Below, piece after piece: positions 14,881 through 24,359 of a DNA stretch of 51,952 bases (the stretch's first letter is position 1; each line of letters begins with the position of its first letter). Origin of the DNA: a bacterium (GTDB lineage Bacteria; Armatimonadota; Chthonomonadetes; Chthonomonadales; JAMCWF01). The stretch covers positions 1 to 51,952 of the forward strand of contig JAKBZR010000012.1 in the NCBI GenBank assembly GCA_021842405.1, read 5' to 3'. A program made the translations under genes and the position numbers. The notes under the pieces are model-generated. The model was not told the DNA's origin and searched no databases. It was given only the letters and a program-made list of their open reading frames with translations.

Positions 14881-16385
14881 TTATGGAGAAAATCACGCAG
14901 CAGCGGATACATCTCACAATAGAGCGAATAGCGCTCGGCATACCGGGCGGCCAACTCCGGCTGCGGTTCATAGGTCTCCTTTATCTTGACCAGATGGCTC
15001 ACCGCTTCTTTTAAATCGTGATAAATGTTGGTTGCAGCCCCGGCCAGCATTGCCACGCCCAAGCATGCCGCCTCAGAAACGTTCAAGGAAGAGACGGGGC
15101 GATTAAAGATGTCCGCCTTAAGCTGCATCCAGACCCGCGACTTGGCACCGCCACCAATAGCCCGCAAATGATGGATGGCCACCCCTGATTTTTCGAGGTA
15201 GTCCAGGTTTAGGCGCATTTCGTAAGTAACCCCATCCAAGAGCGCCTTAACCAGATCGTTGTGTGTGTGACCAAGGGTCAATCCCAAAATCGCACCCTTG
15301 GATTGGGGATCAAACCAGGGCGTCCCGGTAATCGTAAAGTGCGGCAACACTAAAATGGGAGATGGACCGGAACTCGCTTTGCCGAGCAAAACATCGTAAA
15401 CATCCAGCCCACTAATCTGCGCCTCTTCGATTTCGGTGCGTCCGAAATTGTCGCGGTACCAGCGCAGTAATGAGCCGCCGGTAAAATTAAATGAGAGGGT
15501 GCAGTAGAGTCCGGGATAGGCATGATGATAACAACAGTAACTGTTTCGGCGCATATCATCCGTGAGCACCAAGTGATCAAAGGCGGGCGTGATGCACTCC
15601 ACCGTTCCGGTGGCATCCATTGCTACGCCCGATTCAATGACGCCGGCGCCGAGCGCGCCGGCCGGCTGGTCATGGGCGCCGGTTACCAGCATGACCTTTT
15701 CCGGTAATCCCAAGCTTTCAGCCATTTCATGGGTGATCGGAGCGACCACGGTGCCGGATGGAAGCGCCTCCGGAAAAAGGCTCTCCTCGATGCCGGCCAC
15801 CCCTAATATCTTGTCGGACCAGCGTTCCTCATGCACATCAAATGCCATAGTTCGGCCGGCCAGGGAGTAGTCAATTGCCGCCCTTCCCCCTAGCTTGTAG
15901 ATCGCCATATCTGCCCAGCATAAAAACTTGCTGGCCTTGCCGAATACCTCCGGGCGATTCTCTCGCCACCATAAAATCTTATTGATCGTATGCATAGGGT
16001 GGAGCGGCATACCGGTAATTTGAAAGATGCGCTCAGCGCCTAATTTGTTTTCAAAGAATGCCGCCTGCTCGATCGTGCGATTATCGAAGGTGACGATGCT
16101 GTTCCCTAGAAAGTTGCCCCGATCGTCAATTGGAGTGCATGCCTCACCCTGTGAGGAGAACGATATAGCGGTAACCGGATCGCCATTGCCGGCTCGCGCG
16201 ACCGCTTCCTGAATGGCACTCTGCACCCCGTTCCATACAGCTTGGGGATTTAGCTCCATCCACCCCGGATTTTGCCCCTGCAGCAAGGGATACTCCCGAT
16301 ATCCCTGCCCGATCACCTCTCCGTCCATTCGAAACACAATCGCCTTACATCCGGTGGTGCCGATATCAACGCCCATCAGGCTCAT
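14874..16385 (-). CDS. FGGY-family carbohydrate kinase (xylulokinase-like)
   Basis: A 503-residue sugar kinase with an N-terminal phosphate-binding loop GVDIGTTGCKAIVF, a sugar-site SFSSQGEACTPID, GAHDQPAGALGAG and the C-terminal ATP-site IGGGAKSRVWMQLKADIFN. The fold and length fit xylulokinase and its relatives; the exact sugar cannot be told from motifs. GAGGAGG precedes the ATG at 16385. No sugar isomerase or transporter is next to it, and the co-transcribed gene is a small membrane protein. Confidence 0.85.
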   Translation of the reverse strand: MSLMGVDIGTTGCKAIVFRMDGEVIGQGYREYPLLQGQNPGWMELNPQAVWNGVQSAIQEAVARAGNGDPVTAISFSSQGEACTPIDDRGNFLGNSIVTFDNRTIEQAAFFENKLGAERIFQITGMPLHPMHTINKILWWRENRPEVFGKASKFLCWADMAIYKLGGRAAIDYSLAGRTMAFDVHEERWSDKILGVAGIEESLFPEALPSGTVVAPITHEMAESLGLPEKVMLVTGAHDQPAGALGAGVIESGVAMDATGTVECITPAFDHLVLTDDMRRNSYCCYHHAYPGLYCTLSFNFTGGSLLRWYRDNFGRTEIEEAQISGLDVYDVLLGKASSGPSPILVLPHFTITGTPWFDPQSKGAILGLTLGHTHNDLVKALLDGVTYEMRLNLDYLEKSGVAIHHLRAIGGGAKSRVWMQLKADIFNRPVSSLNVSEAACLGVAMLAGAATNIYHDLKEAVSHLVKIKETYEPQPELAARYAERYSLYCEMYPLLRDFLHKC

Positions 16386-16503
16386 ATTGTCTTCATATCC
16401 TCCTCGATTCGGGCAGTCGCCTGCCTGCAGCAGATGAACCTACCTCCATTTACTGAATTCAACATGAAACAATCGAAATAAGTCAAGACTCATCCGGCTT
16501 CAG

Positions 16504-17043
16504 TCAAGGTTGCTCCAGCGAAGAGCCGCAGCGGACACAAAACCGCGCCGTTGGAAAGTTCATCGCGTTACATGTCGGGCATGGCAGCCTCGACCATTTC
16601 GCGGACGGCACCTTTACCACCGCGGTCGCATCCCCGATGCGCGGATCAGGATCGGTATGCATCAGCCGATCTTTAACTCGCTGCACGCACTCGGCCTGCA
16701 ACCCCTTGGCCACCAAATGTTGGGGTTCCAGCATCAGTGTGGTTCGAAGCTCGTCCAGCGCATCTTCATAATCGCCGCGTTGAGCTAGCACCAGCGCCAT
16801 ATTGTAATGCGCCGATGCCCTGCGCGGAGCGCAGCGGATCGCATCCCGAAATGCTTTGATTGCATACTCCCAATTCTGAGTATTCGCATAAGCGATTCCC
16901 AATAGCTCGCTGGCTTCCGCACAATCGGGCTGCGTCGCTAAGATCTCGGTTAATAGGGTGCGGGCTAAACGCTGGTTGCCCGCCTTCATCGCTTGGACGG
17001 CGGCCGAAAGCCGCCCTTGCGCGGTTGGAACGTCATCTTTCAT
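16504..17043 (-). CDS. TPR protein with C-terminal zinc ribbon
   Basis: The 179 residues hold three to four TPR repeats (about 10-120; for example AYANTQNWEYAIKAFRDAI and ALVLAQRGDYEDALDELRTT). A zinc ribbon with two CxxC pairs (CPTCNAMNFPTARFCVRC) closes the chain. Such proteins are protein-protein adaptors; a specific partner is not evident. The ATG at 17043 has AGGAG nine bases upstream. Confidence 0.8.
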   Translation of the reverse strand: MKDDVPTAQGRLSAAVQAMKAGNQRLARTLLTEILATQPDCAEASELLGIAYANTQNWEYAIKAFRDAIRCAPRRASAHYNMALVLAQRGDYEDALDELRTTLMLEPQHLVAKGLQAECVQRVKDRLMHTDPDPRIGDATAVVKVPSAKWSRLPCPTCNAMNFPTARFCVRCGSSLEQP

Positions 17044-17483
17044 CCGTGTACTCCTTCATCGAGCCGACCATACGAAGAATGATGTTGAAGTAACGCTGCC
17101 GATCGCCAAAAATGCGGGCAGCATGATGATTAATTGGATTACCACAACCGTAACCGAAAGGTTCTTATCCAGCCGACCTTTTAATTCGGTGTGAGGCTAA
17201 TTGCCACGCATATCGTCCCCGCTATTATGCTCTTGTCAGCCGAAACCCCTGAAGATTACCGGTATCAATCCCGATAATCTCATCGGTTGCTTCGAGCTGA
17301 ATATTACTATTGATTGTACCTGCTTTGCTATTTTTAACGATTCGACTAATTGCCTATCGTTGAACTACTTTTTAGCAGCTTGATTGAATGCCGGTCCGGT
17401 CTTGGTTGAGACTGGGATTGTGCCGGAGCAATCACTGAAATTTACAGAATGAACCACTCGATACGGAAGGAGGAATTCCACTC
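17044..17483. other. Divergent intergenic region before the flagellar genes
   Basis: The TPR gene leaves to the left and flgF to the right, so promoters for both should lie here. A minus-strand open stretch at about 17047-17185 (hydrophobic, ending VTSTSFFVWSAR) has no ATG, GTG or TTG before its hydrophobic core. It is not called. I saw no convincing sigma-28 or sigma-54 site. Confidence 0.4.
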
Positions 17484-18224
17484 TTGATTCGGGGTATCTA
17501 TTCGGCGGCGTCCGGCATGCTGGCCGAACAAACCGTCCAAAACGTAATCGCGGCCAATCTGGCCAATCTCAATACGGTCGGCTATAAGCAGGACGTGCCC
17601 ACCTTCCGCGCTTACCATGAGATGGCGCTCAACCGGATTTCGGGAGGTGCCGCCACCCCAATCGGCATCGCCGGGATCGGCGCTCAATTTGACCGGATCA
17701 CAACCGACTTTTCGGCCGGCCCACTCGCACACACCGGCAATGCCACCGATCTGGCAATCACCGGCGCTGGCTTTTTCGTCGTTCAGACCGCAGCCGGGCC
17801 ACGTTACACCCGAGCGGGTAACTTTCACCTCACCACAACCGGCGAGCTGGTGAATGCCGACAACGATCCGGTGATGGGGTTGAAGGGCGTCATCAACGTT
17901 CCAAAGGGCGGGCCGATGGTGATCGGATCGGATGGCAGTGTCAACGTGAACGGGAAGTTGGTCGGCCGCCTTCAAGTTGTCCAGGCAAACCTTCAGACGA
18001 TTCAGAAGCAGGGATATACGCTCTTTGATGCTCCGGCCAGCGCCGTTCAACCGGCAAAGGGTTACGCGGTCCGTCAGGGCTACCTGGAGCAATCCAACGT
18101 CAACCCGATTGACGAGATGGTTCAGATGATCGCGGTTGCCCGAGCTTATGATTTGGCTCAACGGGCAATAACCAGCCAGGACAGCACACTCAAAGAGGCC
18201 GCCAGCAATGTCGGCCAGGTGTAA
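17484..18224 (+). CDS. flgF: Flagellar basal-body rod protein FlgF
   Basis: The 246 residues begin with the flagellar rod motif MIRGIYSAASGMLAEQTVQN and NLANLNTVGYK. The centre has DLAITGAGFFVVQT, and the C-terminus YLEQSNVNPIDEMVQMIAVARAY. This is the FlgF/FlgG family; the shorter, first gene is assigned FlgF (proximal rod). The start is a TTG at 17484 with AAGGAGG ten bases upstream. It begins a ten-gene flagellar run. Confidence 0.88.
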   Translation: MIRGIYSAASGMLAEQTVQNVIAANLANLNTVGYKQDVPTFRAYHEMALNRISGGAATPIGIAGIGAQFDRITTDFSAGPLAHTGNATDLAITGAGFFVVQTAAGPRYTRAGNFHLTTTGELVNADNDPVMGLKGVINVPKGGPMVIGSDGSVNVNGKLVGRLQVVQANLQTIQKQGYTLFDAPASAVQPAKGYAVRQGYLEQSNVNPIDEMVQMIAVARAYDLAQRAITSQDSTLKEAASNVGQV

Positions 18225-18270
18225 ACGCTAACCAAAAAAATGCATGTTTTATCGGCCGGACTGTCTGCCG

Positions 18271-18351
18271 CGCAGTCGTAACCGCTTTCACGCGAAGCGT
18301 TTCAAATCCGCAATCGTAACCGCTTTCACGCGAAGCGTTTCAAATCCGCAG
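18271..18351 (+). repeat. 38-bp tandem duplication between flgF and flgG
   Basis: Two copies of a 38-bp unit (18271-18308 and 18309-18346), differing by one base, plus five bases of a third. Each unit contains CGCTTTCACGCGAAGCG, which can form a small hairpin. No protein is encoded. It may set mRNA stability or attenuate transcription between the rod genes. Confidence 0.85.
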
Positions 18352-18442
18352 ATGGAGGCCGAAGCCGGCTCCGGATTGATGGAAGGAGCCACATATCAAC
18401 GGCCATTTCGCAGATGGCCTTCTGTAAGGAGGTAATTCCGAG

Positions 18443-19228
18443 ATGCGAGCACTTTACATAGCCGCCACCGGAATGAGCGCGCAGCAGTTTAATTTGGATG
18501 TTATCGCCAATAACCTGGCAAACGTCAATACGGCCGGATTTAAGCAATCCCGCGCCGAGTTCCAAGACCTGCTCTACCAGACGATCCATGCGCCCGGTGT
18601 TCAGATGGGACAAAACGCTCAGCTTCCGGTGGGTTCTCAGATCGGCCTTGGTGTAACGTCCGGCGCGACCGCCATTCAATTTACTCAAGGGGCGCTGCGC
18701 ACCACCGGCGGCAACTACGACATCGCTATAAACGGCGACGGCTTCTTTCAAATTCTAATGCCGGATGGTACCCTCGCTTACACCCGTGACGGCGAGTTCA
18801 GCGTTGACAGCACCGGTAAGCTGGTGACCAGTCAGGGCTATGCCTTGCAGCCTGAGATTGTAATTCCGCAGGATATGCAGACGGTCACCATCAGTCCCGA
18901 CGGCATCGTTTCGGTCACTCGCGCCGGTCAGACTAATCCGGATCAGATCGGCCAGATTCAGCTCACACGCTTCATTAATCCACAGGGCTTGATGAGTCTG
19001 GGCAGCAATCTCTATGCTCCCACACAAGCATCCGGCACCCCGATTACCGATGTGCCCTCTCAAAGCGGCTTGGGCACCCTGATTCAAGGCTCCATCGAGG
19101 GCAGCAATGTCAACATCGTGAATGAGATGATTGATCTGATAATGGCTCAACGCGCCTATGAAAGCAACAGCAAAGCTATCCAGACGGCCGACCAGATGTT
19201 GACTACCGCCAACCAGATCAAGCAGTAG
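18443..19228 (+). CDS. flgG: Flagellar distal rod protein FlgG
   Basis: The 261 residues start MRALYIAATGMSAQQFNLDV with NNLANVNTAGFKQSRAEFQD. The FlgG-like centre is DIAINGDGFFQI and the end is EGSNVNIVNEMIDLIMAQRAYESNSKAIQT. FlgG makes the distal rod that passes through the P and L rings. AAGGAGG precedes the ATG at 18443. flgA follows 13 bp later. Confidence 0.95.
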   Translation: MRALYIAATGMSAQQFNLDVIANNLANVNTAGFKQSRAEFQDLLYQTIHAPGVQMGQNAQLPVGSQIGLGVTSGATAIQFTQGALRTTGGNYDIAINGDGFFQILMPDGTLAYTRDGEFSVDSTGKLVTSQGYALQPEIVIPQDMQTVTISPDGIVSVTRAGQTNPDQIGQIQLTRFINPQGLMSLGSNLYAPTQASGTPITDVPSQSGLGTLIQGSIEGSNVNIVNEMIDLIMAQRAYESNSKAIQTADQMLTTANQIKQ

Positions 19229-19241
19229 GGGGTGGAAAACG

Positions 19242-20240
19242 ATGCGATTACTTCCAGCAACCCTTATCTTAATGATCTTCACTTTACGGCCTGCCGACGC
19301 ATCGGCGGTTCAAAAGTCAACCGGCAGCCGCTCACAGCATAAAGTGTTGATCATCGTCCAACCCAATTCAACGATCAGCACGGGGCATATCACGCTCGGC
19401 GAGATCGCCGATATCGCCGGCTCCGATTCCCACCTCATCACCGAGTTGAAAACACTGGATGTCGGGGTATCGCCGCTGGCCGGACTTTACCGCATTTTAT
19501 TGCCCAGCGACATTATGGTGCGCCTGCGTTTCAACCATATAGATCTGAAGCGCATCGCCATTACGATTCCCAAACAGGTTCGCGTCTCGCGATCGGCAAC
19601 CAACGTAACCGGCGAGCAGATGCTGCAAGCGGCAATCACGGCGGTGAAATCGGCCATGAAGGACACCAACGGCGTCAACATTAAACCGGTTCAGATTCCG
19701 CAAGACACCAGTGTGCCGCAAGGTGTTGTGGCGGTGACAGCCGGAACGCCGGAAGGCCAATTGAACAGCGGCATCGTGACGGTACCGGTGACGATCTCGG
19801 TCAACAATCGTCCCAACGCCACGATAGATGTGCCCTTGCGAATACAGAAAACGGCGCTGGTGGTGGTCGCAGCGCATCCCTTGGGGGCACAAACGATTAT
19901 CGGTCCGAACGATGTCACTCTGACGCCGGTGGTGCTGCAGGATGGCGCGCCCGACGCGATCTACCGGCTTTCAGACGCAATCGGAAAAAAAACGACTCGG
20001 CGTATTTTGGAAGGCTCGCCCATCCCGGCCAACGCGGTACAAGCACCACCCATTATCGCTTCCGGCGATCGAATCATCGTGGAGATCACCGTCGGCGGTG
20101 TCACCGTTCAAGCCCCAGCGATCGCGCGGGACGCCGGTGCATTGGGAGATCACATCCGGGTCTATTGCACCGAGACTCACAAAAACCTGATTGGGAAGGT
20201 CATTAATTCACAAACCGTTCTTGCATCGGAGGCTTACTGA
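19242..20240 (+). CDS. flgA: Flagellar P-ring chaperone FlgA
   Basis: The 332 residues begin with a signal peptide (about 1-22). The C-terminal SAF-type region has VVVAAHPLGAQTIIGPNDVT, YRLSDAIGKKTTRRILEGSP and VEITVGGVTVQAPAIARDAG, typical of FlgA. FlgA is a periplasmic chaperone needed for P-ring assembly by FlgI. It is longer than the E. coli protein (219), with an extra N-terminal region. flgH starts 2 bp after the stop. Confidence 0.9.
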   Translation: MRLLPATLILMIFTLRPADASAVQKSTGSRSQHKVLIIVQPNSTISTGHITLGEIADIAGSDSHLITELKTLDVGVSPLAGLYRILLPSDIMVRLRFNHIDLKRIAITIPKQVRVSRSATNVTGEQMLQAAITAVKSAMKDTNGVNIKPVQIPQDTSVPQGVVAVTAGTPEGQLNSGIVTVPVTISVNNRPNATIDVPLRIQKTALVVVAAHPLGAQTIIGPNDVTLTPVVLQDGAPDAIYRLSDAIGKKTTRRILEGSPIPANAVQAPPIIASGDRIIVEITVGGVTVQAPAIARDAGALGDHIRVYCTETHKNLIGKVINSQTVLASEAY

Positions 20241-20241
20241 A

Positions 20242-20844
20242 ATGCGATCAATACGAACCAGTCTTTTCATCTCATTGTTTATAGCCGGCATATCGCTTGG
20301 CTACGGGGCGTCGGCGCGCGCTGATTCGCTCTTCCCGGTGAAAGGGAGCCGTTACATCTCGTTTTTCAGCGACAACCGGGCTCACCATGTCGGCGATGTG
20401 CTGACGGTGCTCATCTCCGAGAACACGACCGCCACTTCGAGCGCCGCCACTCAAACCACTAAAAGCGAGGCGGCCAATTTCGGCGGAGGCGTTGGTTTCC
20501 TGGGCAAGCTGTTTTCACCGTTTGGAGCGTCCAGCAGCGGATCCCTGAACGCCAGCGGTCAAACCACCCGATCCGGTTCATTGACCACCGAAATGGCGGT
20601 CCGCATCAAGAAGATATTGCCGAACGGCGATTACCAAATCGAGGGCTCGCGTTCGCTGAAGATCAATAAGGAGACCCAGAGGGTGAAGCTGACCGGCATC
20701 GTTCGGCCGGAGGACATTAGTCCGCAGGATACGGTCTCCTCACCGCAGGTGGCGGATGCCCATATTGAATATCTTGGCAAAGGGATTATCGCTCGCCAGC
20801 AACATCGCGGCCTCATATCCACCATCTTTGGCTGGCTGTTCTAG
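20242..20844 (+). CDS. flgH: Flagellar L-ring protein FlgH
   Basis: The 200 residues have a signal peptide (LFISLFIAGISLGYGASARA) without an obvious lipobox Cys. The FlgH core follows: VGDVLTVLISENTTATSSAA, MAVRIKKILPNGDYQIEGS, IVRPEDISPQDTVSSPQVAD and HIEYLGKG. It forms the outer-membrane ring of the flagellum, direct evidence for an outer membrane. The ATG at 20242 is chosen because GGAGG lies upstream and flgA ends at 20240. Confidence 0.94.
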   Translation: MRSIRTSLFISLFIAGISLGYGASARADSLFPVKGSRYISFFSDNRAHHVGDVLTVLISENTTATSSAATQTTKSEAANFGGGVGFLGKLFSPFGASSSGSLNASGQTTRSGSLTTEMAVRIKKILPNGDYQIEGSRSLKINKETQRVKLTGIVRPEDISPQDTVSSPQVADAHIEYLGKGIIARQQHRGLISTIFGWLF

Positions 20845-20907
20845 GAATTGATGAAAACGATGGTGAGGATAGATTTAAGCAATCAACTGAAAAGGGGTCA
20901 CTGAGAG

Positions 20908-22002
20908 ATGCTCAAGCGATTGGCTTTCATTTCAATATTGGCGTTGATCTCGACTGCAGCGCTCGCGCAGGTCCGATTGAAGGATATCGCGACCATCGAA
21001 GGAGCCCGCGGCAACCAACTGATCGGCTATGGGATTGTGGCAGGGTTGGACGGGACCGGTGACAGTCAGAGCGCGCTGTTTACCGTTCAATCCATTGCGG
21101 ATGCGCTGCAAAAATTCGGCGTGAACGTTCCCGCCCAATCCATCCGGATGAAAAACGTGGCGGCTGTCATGGTGACGGCAAACCTGCCCCCATTTGCCCG
21201 TCCCGGCAGCGAGATTGATGTGACGGTCTCCTCGATCGGCGATGCGAAATCGCTTCAAGGCGGCACCCTGCTTCAAACGCCTCTTTTGGCAGCCAACGGT
21301 CAGGTTTATGCCGCCGCACAGGGACCTATCTCGATTGGAGGCTTCAACGTTTCAGCCGGCGGCTCATCGGTTCAAAAAAACCAGACCAATGTAGGATTAA
21401 TTCCAAACGGCGCCTATGTTGAGCAGTCGGTGCCCACCACAATCACTAAGGGGCAATCCATTCACATTCTGCTGAATAGCCCTGATTTCACAACCGCCAG
21501 CCGAGTGGTGTCCGCTATTAAATCCGCTTACCCCACTGTGACGGCAGTGGCTGTGGATCCGGGCACGGTTAGAGTGGACATTCCACCAAATGATCATCGT
21601 GACCTGGTCGAGTTCGTCTCCCAGTTGGAGCTGTTGCGTGTGGTACCCGATACCATCGCGCGGATCGTGGTCAATGAGCGCACCGGCACCGTCGTTATCG
21701 GCGGCAATGTAACCATCTCGCCGTGCGCCGTCGCCCATGGCAACCTCCACATTCAGGTGCAGAATAATCCAATCGTCGCGGTGCCGCCGCCTTTTAGTTC
21801 CGGCAAGCCGATAGTGGTGCCCAATAAATCCGTTCAGGTGCAAGAGACAAAGAGCGGCTTGGCCGCTATGCCGGCAACCACCACCGTCTATCAACTGGTG
21901 CGTGCGCTGAATGCGCTGGGCGTTACACCGCGGGATCTAATTGCGATCTTACAAACGATGCAGGCTTCCGGCGATATTGCGGCTACCATCGAGGTGCAGT
22001 AA
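20908..22002 (+). CDS. flgI: Flagellar P-ring protein FlgI
   Basis: The 364 residues have a signal peptide (1-20, ending AALAQ). Hallmarks are VRLKDIATIEGARGNQLIGY, GLVAGLDGTGD-like GIVAGLDGTGDSQ, KNVAAVMVTANLPPFARPGS, and VRALNALGVTPRDLIAILQ at the end. It polymerises into the periplasmic ring in the peptidoglycan layer. The stop shares one base with the flgJ start. Confidence 0.95.
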   Translation: MLKRLAFISILALISTAALAQVRLKDIATIEGARGNQLIGYGIVAGLDGTGDSQSALFTVQSIADALQKFGVNVPAQSIRMKNVAAVMVTANLPPFARPGSEIDVTVSSIGDAKSLQGGTLLQTPLLAANGQVYAAAQGPISIGGFNVSAGGSSVQKNQTNVGLIPNGAYVEQSVPTTITKGQSIHILLNSPDFTTASRVVSAIKSAYPTVTAVAVDPGTVRVDIPPNDHRDLVEFVSQLELLRVVPDTIARIVVNERTGTVVIGGNVTISPCAVAHGNLHIQVQNNPIVAVPPPFSSGKPIVVPNKSVQVQETKSGLAAMPATTTVYQLVRALNALGVTPRDLIAILQTMQASGDIAATIEVQ

Positions 22003-22331
22003 TGAACGGTGTGAGCAATCCAGGATCAACTTCGGTGCTGCCGCTCATCAGCTCGGCCGGCAAAGCTCAAATGAATCGAGAAGATCAGTCGTTGGCGAAG
22101 CTGAAACAGGCGACCACCGATTTTGAGGCGATCTTTATCGGCGAGATCCTCAAGGAGATGCACTCCGATGCCAGTAAGGGAGGGCTGTTCGGAAATTCAT
22201 TTGAGATGGGCACCTACCGGGAAATGTACGATGAAGCGATCGCTCAACAACTGGCTAAATCCGGAATTCTTGGAATCGGAAAGATGCTCTATCAAGAGCT
22301 GGCGCCCGCGGTCAAGGAGGAGACTCGTTGA
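22002..22331 (+). CDS. flgJ: Flagellar rod-binding protein, FlgJ N-terminal type
   Basis: The 109 residues have the rod-binding domain motif TTDFEAIFIGEILKEMHSD, then GGLFGNSFEMGTYREMYDEA and QLAKSGILGIGKMLY. The peptidoglycan-hydrolase domain of E. coli FlgJ (313 residues) is absent, as in many non-enterobacterial species, so a separate lytic enzyme would be required. It overlaps flgI by 1 bp and the next gene by 4 bp. Confidence 0.88.
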   Translation: MNGVSNPGSTSVLPLISSAGKAQMNREDQSLAKLKQATTDFEAIFIGEILKEMHSDASKGGLFGNSFEMGTYREMYDEAIAQQLAKSGILGIGKMLYQELAPAVKEETR

Positions 22332-22876
22332 AACGCAATTTAAGTAACCTTTCTCTAAAAGCAGGGCAGTTACGATTGGCGGAATGGTCGGATCGGTTGG
22401 CCTCCACTCTGCAAAACGAGCTTTTTGCCATCCGCCATCTGGCCAATCTATCCAGCCAGCAAACGGCTGCCATCGTTCAAAACGATCTACCCAAAGTGAA
22501 CCGGATCGTTGAGCAACAGGCCGATTCGAATCAGCGGTTGGCAAGCCTCGAAGCGGAGAGGGCAAAAATGACCGTTCAGATGGCGGCATATCTGGGTGTT
22601 CAACCTGAAAACGCACCGTTAATACGATTGCGGGAGATCGAGGAGATGCTGCCGGAACCGAATCGGAGACGCCTTTCATCCATTCGGAAGGAGTTGGCGC
22701 GCTTGATGGACCGAATCCAGCACACGAATGACCTTAACTCCATTTTAATCGGCAATATGCTGGAGATGATTAATCAAACGGTGCAAGAGATTGTCCGCCT
22801 AGCCACCAGTCCGCCCGGATACGGCGGCCGATCTTATGCTCAGGGCGCCACTCTGTACCTGGATACCAAAGCCTAG
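22328..22876 (+). CDS. flgN: FlgN-family flagellar chaperone
   Basis: A 182-residue, mainly helical protein with the pattern LQNELFAIRHLANLSSQQT and LASLEAERAKMTVQMAAYLG. FlgN binds the hook-filament junction proteins FlgK and FlgL before export, and flgK and flgL follow directly. The start is a TTG at 22328 overlapping the flgJ stop, with AAGGAGG upstream. The assignment rests on helical pattern and context more than on strict motifs. Confidence 0.8.
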   Translation: MKRNLSNLSLKAGQLRLAEWSDRLASTLQNELFAIRHLANLSSQQTAAIVQNDLPKVNRIVEQQADSNQRLASLEAERAKMTVQMAAYLGVQPENAPLIRLREIEEMLPEPNRRRLSSIRKELARLMDRIQHTNDLNSILIGNMLEMINQTVQEIVRLATSPPGYGGRSYAQGATLYLDTKA

Positions 22877-22905
22877 TATGGCTTGATGAAGAAACGAGAA
22901 AGACA

Positions 22906-24324
22906 ATGCCTTCGACCTTTTTTGGTATAGAAACCGCACTCAGAGCGCTTGGCACCAGCCAAACCGCTCTGGACGTGATCAGCAACAATATTGCGAATGT
23001 AAACACTCCCGGCTATTCCCGCCAGACGGTAAACATCTCGGAGACCGATCCCTGGCCGACTCCGGATGCCTTCTCAGGTGGATTGTCAGGTCAACTGGGC
23101 AGCGGGGTCACCGTCACCTCCATTCAACGGGTGCACAATCAATACCTCGACACTCAGTATATGAACGCCAATTCGCAGCAAAGTTATTTCACTGCAATGC
23201 AAAATACCTTGAATCCGGTGCAATCCGCCTTCAATGAGCCGAGCGATAACGGTCTGAACTCGATGATATCCAGCTTCTTCAACGATTTTCAGCAGCTCTC
23301 ACTGGATCCGCAAAGCCAATCGGCCCGCGAAGTGATTCGTAATCAAGGGGCTGCACTCGCCTCGCAATTTAATTCGCTGGCCCAATCTTTATCGTCGGTT
23401 AGCCCGCAGGTGGATCAGCAGATAACCGCTGATGTAAAACAGGTCAACCAGATTACCTCTCAAATCGCGGTACTAAACAAACAAATCAGGCAAGTGATCG
23501 CTTCCGGCCAGCAGCCCAATGACTTGAAGGATCAGAGGAATCAGCTACTAAATCAACTTTCCGGGTTGGTAAACGTTCAGGTCGTGCCGGATACGAACGG
23601 CGCCGGCCAGCAAACCGGCGCCCTCAACGTGTTCGTCAGCGGATATGCCGTCGTGCAGGGCAGCTCATCCTATAATCTGCCGACCGCCAACTCGATGGCG
23701 AATGGACAGAGCGTGCTAAGCGACGGCATCAACAGCATACCGGTAACCGGAGGCCAGATAGGCGGCTTGATGCAGGCCAAGCAGCTTTCACAGACCTATT
23801 TAACCAACCTAAATTCACTGGCGTCATCTTTAATCCAGTCAGTGAACGCACAGCACCGCACGGGCTACGGATTGGATGGCATCAATAATCGCAACTTCTT
23901 CGCCGGCGCCGATGCCGCTTCCATCTCGCTGGACAGCTCCATTACGGCGAGCGTGGACGCGATTGCAGCCGCCGCAGCGCCGGCCAACGGCTCCCAACCG
24001 GTTTTAGGAAACGGCGAAAATGCCCTTGCGATTGCCGATTTAGCCCAGACCACACAATCTTCGCTTTCTAATCAAACTTTCAGTGGCTACTACAGCGGCT
24101 TGGTCGGTCAGGTCGGTGCCGACATCCAAAACGCATCCACCAGCGCAACCAACCAACAGCAGGTTATACAGCAAATTACCAATTTACAACAATCCACTTC
24201 GGGCGTAAATCTGGATGAAGAGTTGACCAATATGCTCTCCTTCGAGCGGTCTTATCAAGCGGCCGCAAAGGTGATGACCACGATGGATTCAATGTTAAAT
24301 ACGCTCATTAACCAAATGAGTTGA
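22906..24324 (+). CDS. flgK: Flagellar hook-associated protein 1 FlgK
   Basis: The 472 residues start with FGIETALRALGTSQTALDVI and NNIANVNTPGYSRQTV. The C-terminus has GVNLDEELTNMLSFERSYQA and AKVMTTMDSMLNTLINQM. FlgK joins the hook to the filament. The middle is Gln/Asn/Ser-rich and somewhat shorter than in E. coli (547). flgL follows 35 bp later. Confidence 0.95.
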   Translation: MPSTFFGIETALRALGTSQTALDVISNNIANVNTPGYSRQTVNISETDPWPTPDAFSGGLSGQLGSGVTVTSIQRVHNQYLDTQYMNANSQQSYFTAMQNTLNPVQSAFNEPSDNGLNSMISSFFNDFQQLSLDPQSQSAREVIRNQGAALASQFNSLAQSLSSVSPQVDQQITADVKQVNQITSQIAVLNKQIRQVIASGQQPNDLKDQRNQLLNQLSGLVNVQVVPDTNGAGQQTGALNVFVSGYAVVQGSSSYNLPTANSMANGQSVLSDGINSIPVTGGQIGGLMQAKQLSQTYLTNLNSLASSLIQSVNAQHRTGYGLDGINNRNFFAGADAASISLDSSITASVDAIAAAAAPANGSQPVLGNGENALAIADLAQTTQSSLSNQTFSGYYSGLVGQVGADIQNASTSATNQQQVIQQITNLQQSTSGVNLDEELTNMLSFERSYQAAAKVMTTMDSMLNTLINQMS

Positions 24325-24359
24325 TGGACGAAATCTTGTTTAACGCTTGAGGATCGAAA

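Noticed and set aside
17047-17185. Small hydrophobic protein on the minus strand before the TPR gene
   Set aside because: There is no start codon before the hydrophobic part. The plausible look and the downstream AGGAG may be chance.
17442-18161. 239-residue frame antisense to flgF
   Set aside because: It lies opposite a well-supported flagellar gene and has no ribosome binding site or recognisable motif.
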